From Kalymmatonema hyalinum WJT4-NPBG1 (GTDB lineage: Bacteria > Cyanobacteriota > Cyanobacteriia > Cyanobacteriales > Nostocaceae), in NCBI GenBank assembly GCA_019359075.1, contig JAHHIB010000015.1, positions 34,331 through 98,330 of the forward strand: a DNA stretch of 64,000 bases, in the 5' to 3' direction. Below the pieces are notes generated by a model. It did no database searches and had not been told where the DNA came from. It worked only from the letters and a program-made list of their open reading frames with translations. A program made the position numbers and the translations under genes. How positions within the stretch are numbered: position 1 is the first letter of the stretch; the number at the start of each line of letters is the position of its first letter. Of this stretch, positions 36,681-47,200 are shown piece after piece.

Positions 36681-36944
36681 TGCTGCTGCTGTTGTCGGGT
36701 TTACGGGGGGAAGCCTTGACGCTTAGTGCGGTCGAAATCTTGTCAGAGATTTCGGGTACCGCACTTGGCGCAGCAAGCGAGTGGGGTGGAGGTGGAATAA
36801 ATGACGTCAGTCGTTTATGCCGCCAAAGCCGCCCCACGACACTTGCTGTCTGAAAAATTGGGTGGGGTGTCTTTGTTCAAGGTGACACCTACCCAATTTT
36901 TCATGACTAAGGCTTCCCCCCGTAAAATGTAAAAACCAGCAGCA
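36681..36944 (+). ncRNA. Candidate structured RNA/DNA element with three hairpins enclosed by an 18-bp stem
   Basis: A perfect 18-bp outer stem (36700-36717 with 36909-36926, TTTACGGGGGGAAGCCTT type) encloses three hairpins. H1: 36725-36740 with 36747-36765, 16 bp with a 3-nt bulge. H2: 36771-36805 with 36810-36848, two stems capped by GTCA. H3: 36852-36871 with 36884-36902. An 8-bp helix (36681-36688 with 36937-36944) extends the outer stem. Mismatches in H2 read as T-G wobbles on the plus strand, favouring plus-strand RNA or single-stranded DNA. No protein frame is convincing. It could be a non-coding RNA or a folded plasmid origin/transfer site. No known family recognised. Confidence 0.5.
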
Positions 36945-37017
36945 CGCCTGGGAGAGTGAGGGGCGGCGCGAGCACCCTCACATATTGCGAGGGAAGCGCG
37001 ACAGCGCTACAATTTCT

Positions 37018-37326
37018 TTACAGGTTGGACAACACTTTTACTTCTGGTTCTTCTTTGTAGCTAGGGCGAGCAAGCGCCATTTTCAACTGTCCTTCCTCGA
37101 TATAAAAGTTACCTTCACCTAATACATTTTCAAGTTGGTCTTGCATTTCAAAGCTGAGGTTGCTGTCATTAATTAAAGTTTGCACAAGGACTTTGTCGGT
37201 TCCATCAGGAGACTGAAGAAAGAATCGAATACTGATGAGTGCTGCATCTTCGATAACTGCATTAGCAAGGTCTTTATCAGTTCCTTGAGATTTGATGACG
37301 ATTTTGATACCTGTTGGGTTTTTCAT
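37018..37326 (-). CDS. Hypothetical protein (102 aa)
   Basis: Start taken at the ATG 37326 (MKNPTGIKIVIKSQGTDKDL), which lies one base after the stop of the upstream gene, so the two are translationally coupled. A longer in-frame start at 37356 would overlap that gene. Mixed alpha/beta with an acidic middle (LENVLGEGNFYIEEGQLKMA). No family recognised. Confidence 0.55.
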   Translation of the reverse strand: MKNPTGIKIVIKSQGTDKDLANAVIEDAALISIRFFLQSPDGTDKVLVQTLINDSNLSFEMQDQLENVLGEGNFYIEEGQLKMALARPSYKEEPEVKVLSNL

Positions 37327-37327
37327 T

Positions 37328-37798
37328 TTAGAAAGGGAATCTGGAGTTGTTTTCAATTAGGTCAGTGGAGAAGCTCAAAGGTAATTTATCCCACAAAGCA
37401 ACTCCGACCTTATTTGCAGCAGTCCAAAGTACAATCACTTCGATTAGTGGATTGTAGGTTTGTATTCTATAGAGTAAAAGTTTGCAAATGTTATCTTTAT
37501 ATCTGTTATTTTCAGCGAATAAATGTTTGCTGATATGAGAGTTAACCAATGCTTCTTTTATCAAGAATATGAAGGTAATACTGGGAGTAGCGGTTAGTGT
37601 TTCTTGAATGAGTAGTGCGCCACGTCCGTGTTGTTGATATTCTCTTTGAGATATGGTAAAGATTGTAGAAGTATGTAGTTGCATAAGCAATTGAAATTCG
37701 TCAGTAACTGCTTCAATATGCTCAGGCACAGATGCAAAAACGTTAATTTTCCATTTCAACATTTCTGCAAGGATAGCGTCGTCATTGTTAGAGGACAT
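37328..37798 (-). CDS. Hypothetical protein (156 aa)
   Basis: MSSNNDDAILAEMLKWKINV start; central hydrophobic stretch (TPSITFIFLIKEALVNSHIS) but no clear transmembrane segment, and a C-terminal part LIEVIVLWTAANKVGVALWD. It is coupled to the following gene through an adjoining stop and start. Member of the leftward cluster of plasmid genes; function unknown. Confidence 0.5.
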   Translation of the reverse strand: MSSNNDDAILAEMLKWKINVFASVPEHIEAVTDEFQLLMQLHTSTIFTISQREYQQHGRGALLIQETLTATPSITFIFLIKEALVNSHISKHLFAENNRYKDNICKLLLYRIQTYNPLIEVIVLWTAANKVGVALWDKLPLSFSTDLIENNSRFPF

Positions 37799-37887
37799 AT
37801 TGGGGAAGAGAGAATGGTAATAAAAGTTTTTTCCACTTGATGTCGTCGCATCAAGTGGTATCTAATGAATTGATGCTTAATGTGCCA

Positions 37888-38685
37888 TTATTCGTGAAGT
37901 GAGGCAAGAGTTTCTTTCAGGGCACGACAGGCAAGTGCGCTGTCAGGAAACAGTGATTTCGTTTGAGAAATCAGTTTTTGTAAGTTAGTTTGAAACTTCT
38001 CTTCATCTGCTACAGATTGGTCAAATTGAGGATTGAGTTGGATAGCTTGTGGTATTAAGATTTCATATTCGTAAGGGATGACCAACTCTACTTCGTCCCC
38101 ATCATTTTGAAACCGTTCAAACCAATGATGGCACTTTGCGATCGCTTCGTTAATCTGGTCTATCCGGTAAAAGTCGCTGAATCGAAACCTGGGTACATCA
38201 TAGTCAAAATGCCGCTCTAATGATACATAAAATTTGTTGTTAAAGTAGTCGCGGTTGACTAACAGCCGGGGTTCTCCTCTTAGGGGTTGATGAACAATAC
38301 CATCGACTAAAATTTTTGATTTAGCCCATAAACGCGCTTGTTCTTGATGTTGAGCCAAAGATTGATAAGAACATCCATAGCCTGTAATAACTGGTTGAAT
38401 TGGCTCAAATTCAATATCTTTAAAACGGTCAATTTGATGGTCACACCACAACTGGTTGTTATACCAACGGTACTGACGGACGCGAGTGCGACGCTCACCT
38501 CCTGGCACTTGGGGAGCAGCGGCACGGTCAGTTTCAATTATGGCTACAGGGGCTTCCTTATCACTTAAAGCCGGAATTTCAACAGTGTATTGTCCGTCAA
38601 ATTGTTGTGGTCTTGGCTTGCGGCAACGAGGAGGAATGATGTTCTCGGTGTAGGAGAATTTAAAGGTTACTTGATAAGTCTGCAT
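37888..38685 (-). CDS. Hypothetical protein (265 aa)
   Basis: Begins MQTYQVTFKFSYTENIIPPR with a beta-rich N-terminal domain, then a basic tyrosine-rich segment (RVRQYRWYNNQLWCDHQIDR) and a helical, acidic C-terminus (FQTNLQKLISQTKSLFPDSA). Eleven bases separate it from the GIY-YIG gene upstream. No catalytic motif recognised. Same-strand spacing suggests one operon from 39074 to 37018. Confidence 0.55.
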   Translation of the reverse strand: MQTYQVTFKFSYTENIIPPRCRKPRPQQFDGQYTVEIPALSDKEAPVAIIETDRAAAPQVPGGERRTRVRQYRWYNNQLWCDHQIDRFKDIEFEPIQPVITGYGCSYQSLAQHQEQARLWAKSKILVDGIVHQPLRGEPRLLVNRDYFNNKFYVSLERHFDYDVPRFRFSDFYRIDQINEAIAKCHHWFERFQNDGDEVELVIPYEYEILIPQAIQLNPQFDQSVADEEKFQTNLQKLISQTKSLFPDSALACRALKETLASLHE

Positions 38686-38696
38686 GGTTAATTTAC

Positions 38697-39074
38697 CTAT
38701 ATTGGTTTTTCACCCACGACAGAAGCCGATAATTTCACATTTTTAACTTTTGTTGATTTTTGTTGTTTGCAGTTGATATTGGTAATATTTTTTTGAGGGT
38801 TACATATAGGACAAAAGCTAACAGGGCTGTGCCGTCTTTTGAATTTTTGCTCTGTCTTACGAGTAGAATCAGACCAGTGGCGAACAAGCTGCAATTCGTA
38901 TTTATAATCTTGTACAACAGCGCGGGTAATTTTTGCACCAATACCGTTTTTGTGTTCTTCAAAACGCTTTTTCAAGCTTCTGCTAGTGTAGCCTAAATAA
39001 TGTTGGGCGGAGCCTTTTGGATTTTCTAAGTTTCCAATTTCATCGGAAAAGTGAAGAAGATAAACGAAGCCCAT
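38697..39074 (-). CDS. GIY-YIG endonuclease-domain protein
   Basis: 125 aa. The GIY-YIG core appears as VYLLHFSDEIG, then QHYLGYTSRSLKKRFEEHKN with the catalytic Arg (RF) and helix, followed by GAKITRAVVQ. The two tyrosine-containing strands and the Arg are intact, while the family's distal Glu is not obvious. A Cys pair (SFCPICNPQK) may bind zinc. Such small stand-alone domains occur in mobile elements and may nick DNA; role here unknown. Confidence 0.75.
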   Translation of the reverse strand: MGFVYLLHFSDEIGNLENPKGSAQHYLGYTSRSLKKRFEEHKNGIGAKITRAVVQDYKYELQLVRHWSDSTRKTEQKFKRRHSPVSFCPICNPQKNITNINCKQQKSTKVKNVKLSASVVGEKPI

Positions 39075-39162
39075 AATTTACATTACTTTTGGTTGATTTG
39101 CAACCTAAGCAAGCAGCAATTATGGGCAATATTTAAGATTTATTTGGTCAAAAATTGAGATT

Positions 39163-42100
39163 TTATGCTGCTGTTGGTTCGCTATTCTCCATGACTATCA
39201 TTTGGGCATCGTCTTCGTGCAAACCAAGGTCTTTGTTAACAGCAACTTGCTCTTGCATTGCTGTTCGTAGTTCTGCTACTTTGGGAAATGGCTGTTCTTT
39301 TTGACTCGACAAATCGTGGAAGGCTTTTTTTAGCTTTTGGAGTTGCGCTTGAGCCTGTTTGAATTCTTTCTCAATACCCTCGGTAACGCAATGTTCCAAA
39401 GCAGAGATTGTTCCCATTGGTGTTTGCCTAACAGAAGGACTGTAGGTTGCGGCTCCTACCAAATGGATTATGCTACCTCCTATGTCGTGCCGGATGAACA
39501 ACTTAAATCCTGCAAATTGACCGAGTTCAAAAGTGCCATACTTTGTTTGGGCTTCGAGGTTATGTGCAACTGCGTTGATAGTTTCACCTGCGAGCGATCG
39601 CTTATCAAGTTGCACCGTTTTACCATCACAAGTGCCCAGTGTGATGGTGAACTTACTTCCAGCAGTGGATACAATGCGATCCTTGTCAGAGGAGTGATTT
39701 TGCACTTTTGCAGTCGCCTGTTCAATTTTACGGGGAAGACGTTCTAGTTCTCGCTGGATGGAAATTTGCTGATTGATATGGTCGCGTTCTTCTTGAAGCA
39801 GTTTTGCAACAATTGCATCTAATTCGACTTTTCGGATTAACCGGGGGTCACCACTGGCAGTTGCCATCACTTCTGCGTAAGACAAAACAACAGCTGTGCA
39901 ATCCTCGATGGAGCGAGCAGTATTGCGCCCGCCAATAGCAGCTTCAATGAACTCTGCTTTGGTTTTAGAAGTTTGGTACAGATAGCCATCAGGACTTAAC
40001 CCAGCAACCTTTTTCCCTTGGGCATCTTGATAAGGTTTGCCTTGAGTGACGTAGCGATAAATGGTGACTTTCGGGTTGTAGTTGCCTTGGCGAACAGAAC
40101 GTCCGGCGCGTTGTGTGTGGTCGGTGGGTCGCCAAGGACAGTCCAAATCGTGGGCAGCGATAACGTAGTTTTGAACATTAGTGCCAACACCCATCTTGGC
40201 AGTAGAACCGATAAAAATCCGAATCTTCCGCTGTCGCACGGCTCGAAACAGTGCAGACTTTTGCTCGTCGGTTTTGGCATCGTGGATGAATGCAATCTCT
40301 GAAGCTGGAACGCCACGTTGTACCAGCTGGTTCTTGATGTAGTCGTAAACCGAGAATCGCTCTTGAGAATTGTCTTTTGGGGTTCCGACATCGCAAAATA
40401 TGAGTTGTGTTAGGCGTTCAGGCTGAGTGGATTGCCAGATGCGAAAAACGTTATCAATTGCGGCATCAACTTTGCTTTGAAACTGACTCAAAGACTGAAT
40501 TTCTTCAGGAGAAAGAAACTCTGAAAGCACATTTAAAGATAAGCATCGCAAATCAACGACACCTTGGCGGATGTGTGTCGTGATGCGAGGCATATTGTCA
40601 ACAGTTGGCTCTACTCGTCCCGCTTTTATGGCTTCGGCTCGTTGAGCAACATAACTAAAAAACTTAAGTTGTTGGGGTGTGGCTGGCACTTCTTGTGTGA
40701 CGTACTCCTTCTGTGGTTTTGGCAAGTCTAGGTCTTCATCGGTCAAGATATCGGCGACTTGCTCGAATAATTGCCGCCATTCTGGAAGATTGTTAAACGT
40801 AGCCAGTCGGCTTTTGACCTCTAAGGTTCCTTGGGGCGTGATTTCTGCGCCCACCTTCACCTCGGCAAAATTTGATACCCAAGCATCGAAGTGCAGTAAA
40901 CCTCTAGCTTGTAAAGTGTGGTATTGCAGATATACTTGGTTAACCCATGCTTCGGCTAAGGTATTGGTAATTGGAGTGGCGGTCATCAGCGTCACACCAC
41001 GACCCGCTCCATGCTTATAACTCATATAGCGGGTCTTCATGAGAAAGTCCTTAGCACGGTAGGAAGCGCTACTGGGGACACCTAGTACGCGGTTGAGTTT
41101 GGTGTTGAGGTCGAGGTTTTTGACCTGCTGCGATTCATCATAAAAAATCCAATCAATGCCTAATTCGTCGAAAAATACGGTATTATCTTTCGACTGAGCA
41201 GTCGCTACCGCGTCAATGTTTTCTTCTAGTCGCGCCAGTTTCTTTTCAAGATTTTTCATGACTTTCTTTGTACGCTGACCATCACTTTTAGCTGCAAGGT
41301 AGTCGGCTTCTACGAGTGCTGACTCTTCCTCTAAAAATTGCTGAATGGTTTGTGGATGCAAAGGTAATTTGCTGAAAGCTGTGTGACTGAGGATAATCAA
41401 ATCCCAATCTCCTGTGGCAATGCGGGAAGCTAACTCACGGCGTTTTTTGGCTTCCATTTCTGCACTGCCAGCAATCAAAAGCCGCATTTGGGGATACATC
41501 TGAATTGCTTCACTTGCCATTTGTTCGGGTAAGTGGTCCATAACAACCAGACAAGGTTTGTAGCAAATTCCCAAACGTTTAAGTTCTTGGCTTGCTGCGA
41601 TCGCAACACTCGTCTTACCCGCTCCCACTGCATGACCGAGTAGAGTGTTGCCAGAGGCGACGATGCGCCAGATGGCGTTGAGTTGATGGGGGCGTAATTT
41701 GTTGCGCCATTCTGGATTTATTCCCGGCAGTTCCAAGTGCAAACCATCAAAGCGGCGAGGCACCAGGCAGTTATACTGCTCATTGTAAGTTTTTGTCAGT
41801 CGTTGCGCTCGTGACAAGTCGCTCCAAATCCAGCGTTTGAAGAGTTCTTTCAGGTTGTCTTGTTTAGTTTGGGCAATGCGAGTGGCTTCCAAGTTCTCAA
41901 CGTACTGGTCGTCCACTTTGTCTCGAACTACAGGAACACGGAGGTTAAGTGCTAATTCAATCAATTGATGTGCCATCACGCGTTCAGTACCATAAATTTG
42001 GCAGTTATTCTGGGAGTTAAGGACGCTTGCTTTGACCTCCACTTCCCATGTAGCGGTAGTTTTGGAGTGGTAGATGTGGATATCTTGGGCTGGTACATTT

Positions 42101-44151
42101 AAGGTTTGAGCGATAAAGTCTGCAATGTCTTGGGTGGGAAGCCAGGGAGACCCCAAACGCACGTAAATGTCTCCAGGAAGCAAATCAGGGGGTTGAACTT
42201 TCTCCAAGGCTTCAACGTTGACTGTAAGTTCTGGATTTGTTTGAGCAGCTGCACAAGCAGTAGCAAGCTTAGTTCTGACATCACCAGAGAGGTACTCGTC
42301 TGCTGTTACCCACTGCTGAGTGTGAGGGTCAAAATAAATCAGTTTGTCTTTCTGCAACTGTTCAATAACGATTTCTTTTAGTTGAGACCGCAGCCCAGAC
42401 ATGAAATCAATGTCTATTCGTCCTTTCTCACTTAGACTGTAAATGAGTGCATCTTTAGCAGTGGCGGCACTTGTCTTGGGTTGATATTCGCGAATGGTGC
42501 GTTTTGTAAAGATGTCAGTCTTGGTGGCTGTCTCGGTGTCTGGGTCGTAGTTCTCTAATGCCAGCAGTAGTGGATATTCTGGATCTGAGGCAAATACCCG
42601 GCGATTACCTAGAGAGTGCAACCATCCGTAGCGCTTAACCAAGGTATCGTAAGTGTGGCTGAGGTGTTTTTGTGCTTGGGATAGTTGGGAATCGCTCCCG
42701 CCATTTGTTTGAATTTTGAAAACTTTCTTAACCGCTTCCCGTAGTTGAATTAACCAGTACAAGCGTAGGCGAGGTATTCCAACAGCATTAACTGGCTGCA
42801 ATTGTCCGTCAATGACTTGCCAAGGTTCATTATTATACCAGATGTACGAATAAGGCTTCGTTTTTCCTTGCAGTTCACTGTTGATTAGAATCGATTTTGA
42901 TTTGGGTGAAGCAGTTGTGTTTTTTGGTGATGTGTTCTGGGAGCAGTAAATTTCTGCTCTTAGGTGAGAGAATGCTTCTCTAATTGCTTGTGTCAAATCA
43001 CGTCCATCACTTTCAAGTCCAAGCCGATTGCGACCTCCGTAGAGTTTATCTACAGTCAGTTTTCCTAACAGCATTTCTGGGTGCTGCTGGTAATACCAAG
43101 GCATCATGAGTGGTGAACCATCACTTGATATGAGTCCGCTTTCACACACTTCTAACCATTCAATTGAGGATGGTTCTTCGCAATGTTCGCGCTTTTGGAG
43201 GACAATTAAATCAGTAGTGACTTGGGTGTTGGTGAATGCCAAAAAAGCATTATTGGGCAAGCGCATCGCTCCTACTAAATTGGCACCTTTTGAAAGAAGT
43301 TCTCTTACTCCTCGGCTGCTACGAGATTGCAAAGTTCCCACTGAAGTTATGAAGGCAATTAGTCCGCCTGGACGGATAAGGTCAAGTGATTTTATAAAGA
43401 AGTAGTCGTGTAGGGTATGAATTGGCAGTTTGTTGTACTTTGGGTCATTGGGAGCAATGTTGCTAAAAGGCACGTTACCAATGGCTAGGTCAAAGTAGTT
43501 TTGGGGGAGTACTACATCTTCAAAAGCTTGGATGTATATGTCAGCTTCTGGATAAAGTTGCTGGGCTATACGACCTGTGATGGGGTCAAGTTCTACACCT
43601 GTCCAGTGGGAGCGAATGCCACTATCGTGCCAAGCTATGTCCTTCGGACACGCTTCGCTAACGCTAACGCTAATGTCTCGGGGTGCAAGTCCGAGAAATA
43701 AACCAGATCCCATACTTGGTTCAAGAATGCGACCTCCGCGAAAGCCTAATCGCTCTAATCCTCGATAGATTTCTCTGATAATTTCTGGGGTGGTATAATA
43801 GGCGTTAATGATGCTTCTTCTAGCAGCTTGGTACTCAGTTGGTGTGATTAATTCTCTCAACTGAAGACCGAGATTTTGCCAGTCTCTTTTTAGTGGTTCT
43901 TCAAATATTTCTGGAGCAATTCCCCAACCTAAATATTCGGCGAGAATTGCTTGCTCTGTGGGTGTAGGGTTGAGATGTTTGCAGTCGAGTTGTTTGCTTA
44001 ATGCGATCGCTTTGAGATTGTTAGTAGCTTTAGTTTTTATACCACCTTTTCCCAATTCTTGAGTGATTGTGAAGTTTTTAGGGACAGTGGTTAGATGAAG
44101 GGGGTTATATAAGGTTTGGTCGAATAAAGATAACTGGTGAGCTTGAGTCAT
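39163..44151 (-). CDS. DarB-like N6-adenine methyltransferase fused to SNF2-type helicase (about 1660 aa)
   Basis: The N-terminal methyltransferase has GGRILEPSMGSGLFLGLAP (SAM motif I, about 140-160) and LAIGNVPFSN (motif IV, NxPF type, about 225). The helicase half has GHAVGAGKTSVAIAASQEL (Walker A, about 845), IFYDESQQVKN (DExQ-like box II), LMTATPITNTLAEAW (motif III) and QRAGRSVRQGN (motif VI). Start taken at ATG 44151 (MTQAHQLSLFDQTL). Proteins of this plan, like phage P1 DarB, protect incoming DNA from restriction and are common on conjugative elements. It follows the NACHT gene closely. A 36-bp repeat-like insertion (43637-43672) lies within motif I's neighbourhood and keeps the frame. 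Confidence 0.85.
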   Translation of the reverse strand: MTQAHQLSLFDQTLYNPLHLTTVPKNFTITQELGKGGIKTKATNNLKAIALSKQLDCKHLNPTPTEQAILAEYLGWGIAPEIFEEPLKRDWQNLGLQLRELITPTEYQAARRSIINAYYTTPEIIREIYRGLERLGFRGGRILEPSMGSGLFLGLAPRDISVSVSEACPKDIAWHDSGIRSHWTGVELDPITGRIAQQLYPEADIYIQAFEDVVLPQNYFDLAIGNVPFSNIAPNDPKYNKLPIHTLHDYFFIKSLDLIRPGGLIAFITSVGTLQSRSSRGVRELLSKGANLVGAMRLPNNAFLAFTNTQVTTDLIVLQKREHCEEPSSIEWLEVCESGLISSDGSPLMMPWYYQQHPEMLLGKLTVDKLYGGRNRLGLESDGRDLTQAIREAFSHLRAEIYCSQNTSPKNTTASPKSKSILINSELQGKTKPYSYIWYNNEPWQVIDGQLQPVNAVGIPRLRLYWLIQLREAVKKVFKIQTNGGSDSQLSQAQKHLSHTYDTLVKRYGWLHSLGNRRVFASDPEYPLLLALENYDPDTETATKTDIFTKRTIREYQPKTSAATAKDALIYSLSEKGRIDIDFMSGLRSQLKEIVIEQLQKDKLIYFDPHTQQWVTADEYLSGDVRTKLATACAAAQTNPELTVNVEALEKVQPPDLLPGDIYVRLGSPWLPTQDIADFIAQTLNVPAQDIHIYHSKTTATWEVEVKASVLNSQNNCQIYGTERVMAHQLIELALNLRVPVVRDKVDDQYVENLEATRIAQTKQDNLKELFKRWIWSDLSRAQRLTKTYNEQYNCLVPRRFDGLHLELPGINPEWRNKLRPHQLNAIWRIVASGNTLLGHAVGAGKTSVAIAASQELKRLGICYKPCLVVMDHLPEQMASEAIQMYPQMRLLIAGSAEMEAKKRRELASRIATGDWDLIILSHTAFSKLPLHPQTIQQFLEEESALVEADYLAAKSDGQRTKKVMKNLEKKLARLEENIDAVATAQSKDNTVFFDELGIDWIFYDESQQVKNLDLNTKLNRVLGVPSSASYRAKDFLMKTRYMSYKHGAGRGVTLMTATPITNTLAEAWVNQVYLQYHTLQARGLLHFDAWVSNFAEVKVGAEITPQGTLEVKSRLATFNNLPEWRQLFEQVADILTDEDLDLPKPQKEYVTQEVPATPQQLKFFSYVAQRAEAIKAGRVEPTVDNMPRITTHIRQGVVDLRCLSLNVLSEFLSPEEIQSLSQFQSKVDAAIDNVFRIWQSTQPERLTQLIFCDVGTPKDNSQERFSVYDYIKNQLVQRGVPASEIAFIHDAKTDEQKSALFRAVRQRKIRIFIGSTAKMGVGTNVQNYVIAAHDLDCPWRPTDHTQRAGRSVRQGNYNPKVTIYRYVTQGKPYQDAQGKKVAGLSPDGYLYQTSKTKAEFIEAAIGGRNTARSIEDCTAVVLSYAEVMATASGDPRLIRKVELDAIVAKLLQEERDHINQQISIQRELERLPRKIEQATAKVQNHSSDKDRIVSTAGSKFTITLGTCDGKTVQLDKRSLAGETINAVAHNLEAQTKYGTFELGQFAGFKLFIRHDIGGSIIHLVGAATYSPSVRQTPMGTISALEHCVTEGIEKEFKQAQAQLQKLKKAFHDLSSQKEQPFPKVAELRTAMQEQVAVNKDLGLHEDDAQMIVMENSEPTAA

Positions 44152-44215
44152 ATTTTGCTTTGCGTGATTGTTTTCCAACCACCGCAAAGCAATTACTGAT
44201 GATTAAGTATAAATT

Positions 44216-47200
44216 CTATAACTGTTGACTCTTATCACCTTGTAATGCCTGCACACTGCCGTTAACGGTACTATCCTGGATATTTTGTATAATTCCATAG
44301 TTGATTAGAGGCTGTACCTCTTTACGGTTCTGACTTTTTGCTAGTTCAATTATTAATGATGGTTGTGGTGGAATCCAGGTATTCCGACGAGTTAAAGCCT
44401 CTGCTTCTAATAAAAACCGCTTTAATTTATCTTTCTGGTGTGGTAATTCGTGCATGATTCGCCGAATTGCCTCACAAGCTTCAGGTGTTCCACGGTCTTT
44501 TAAACGTTGTGGGATATAGTTGATCCAAGTTTTAACTTCATCTTTTGGTTCTACTATGTAGGCTTCTATCCCTGTGAGTTCTTCTGTTTTAGAATCCTCT
44601 TGCTTACTTTTTTCGATGGGAGGATACTGTTGAGCAAGAAAGATATATAAATCTGCTATATGTTCTTCTTTTAATCTTTGTTCTAAACTGCCTTCGTATG
44701 AGAGAAGAAAGGATAATGACCCAATAACCTCTCGACCAAATTCTAGGTCTTGTTGAATTGCAGACCAAACAACTAACCAGCCTGCATCATCCGCATAATT
44801 TATGAGGGCTTTTGCTGCGGCAAGTGCTTTGGCTCTTTCCTCTCCATCTTTAGGAAGTGGTAAAGAAATTAGCCATTCCGTAAAAGTTTTGGCTTTATAA
44901 AATCTGTGTTTTATAAGTTCTTCAAGGAGAGTACCAAAACTTTGATGTTTTAAATTTTTATCCTGCACTTTCTCGAAAATTGCACTTGCTAGCTTTTCGT
45001 TCCAACATTTTTCTACTGCACGATGAATAAAAATACATCCATGTTCCTGATTTTCCTGGTCAATCAAAAGCATCAAGGTATTAATTATTTCATCTGGTGC
45101 ATTTTGATATGTAATGCTTAAAATTTCTTGATGAATATTTTGGCTTTTCTCATCACCTTCTTTGGGATAGTCAAGTATGAGTGATGCCCATTTTTGCCAA
45201 ACATGGGCAGGGATAGTAGATATATGCTCTGGATCTTCTTCTAGAATTAATCGTATGGCTTTATAACCAGCTAGTGCAGAGTAATAAAAAGTATTTGTTC
45301 CAAGCCATTTATGAGTTTCTGGATTTCCTTTATCTATGTATACTTTTCCTGTTTCTACAATTCCTGCTTTTATTGATGACTCAGCTTCTTTCCAACCAGG
45401 AAGGGTTGTTAAATCAGATTTACACAAAAGCACATCATCATAGTATTGGCTATCTGGCATTAGTGTCATCTCTTGACAAAGAAGCCACCATGAATCGATG
45501 TTTCCAGATTCAAACTGGTCTAAAAGTTTGATAATTCTTTCTTTTGGAAGTGGATCTAAAAGCTGTTGATTATGACTTTGCTGCCGTTTCAAGTCTTCGA
45601 GGTAATATGTTCTTGCTTCCTCTGCTTGGAGAGAACCCAATTCAACGGGGTCAATTAGTCCTGCAAATTGTATTTTTAATATGGGAATATCTTGACAAGC
45701 GGTAAGTATTAAATTGACTTGTTCTGGGTCATATCTTTTGAAAAGACCCAATGTTAGTTTTGACCAATTTTCCTGAATTTCATCAGTTTTAGATTCTATA
45801 AGTTTTCCCAAAAACCATACAAAATCTTTATCTATTATTGGAAACCTATAGCTTAAAGTCAATATATTTTCTTCCGTGTCTGCTTCGGAGATAATATGAA
45901 CTATTATTTCTAGGATTTGGCGACGTTTATCTTCATTTTTTATTAAAGCATCTTCCAAAGTTGATTGTTGATTGTTATAATAATGGTTATCTATGATGGT
46001 TTCATGATTTTTTAATCGAAAATAAACCACGTTTGCGAACAGTTTGAGTATATCTGGATTATCAATATATTCCCAAGCTTTAAGTATTATTGCATCTGAC
46101 AGTCGATTGAAAGGGTAATGTTGATTATATCTTCTGGGTTGTTTTTCAACCCATGCTAAAGCTACTGGTAAATCATCTAATTTCATTTGTAGTGCAACTT
46201 CTTTCGCTACAAAATCTTGATAGGTTCCGCCCCTACCATTTTTCTTAGGTTGCGTAATTATATTAAACAATTCTGCTGTAGTTAAATGATTGGGATAAAC
46301 AGCACGAAGACCATAACCCCTAAGCTCGTCTTCAGTATCATCCCCAACTTCGCCAAATGCTAATGGTTTTAATCTTGCCTTCGTTTCTTGGTCACCAATT
46401 TGACAGATAGTATCCGCCGCATTGACCCTAAGCCAATAAGGTTGTTCGGGGGCAAGGGCAACATTTACCAAGTCTTCTTGAATAGATTTAACCTTACATT
46501 GTTGTGCAATTTCTATTGCTACATATCGCGGTGTTTCATTCTTAGTTATATCACAAATATACGCTTGAAGTTGTGCCGCTAGGTTTTGATGTTTAAGATG
46601 GATATAAGCTCCAAATCTAGGCTCGTAAACTAATTTATCTTCATCATAAAGTTTTAACAAGGACTTAACCAAATTTGCTTTAACTGTATCGTCGGCAGTA
46701 GCGACGCTGCTGTTTAATAAAATATCTGGGTTTGTCTTTATCACCTCCTGAAAAACTTCTTGATTCATACTCGATAACCAAGCTGCTGTTTCATGAAGTT
46801 GGGGGACCAATTTGCTATCAGAATCCCCAGGATGAACTATTAAGCTCATCATTTGCTCTAAGGTTAATTGACGCTGTTGCAAATACCAAGCAGCAAGAAA
46901 CTCAGCATAAGTTTGGTGTGCCCATCCCATGCGATGAGAACCACGAGAAGAAAATAATGCTGTAGATAATGCTTCTCTAACAGCTTCTTCTGTAACGGAA
47001 AATTCGCCTAAGAGAGCAAATTCTGTTCCACTAACTAGCTCGCGTATTACAACATCTTCTTGTGGAACATCGCCTTGATCTATGTTCATCCAAACAGCAT
47101 ATCGATTGCAGAAAACTGTCACGGCTGCAATACGAGCAGCAATAACTATTCTCTGGTCAGCAGTTAAGTTACCAGTGAGTCGGGCATCGCGGCGATTTTC

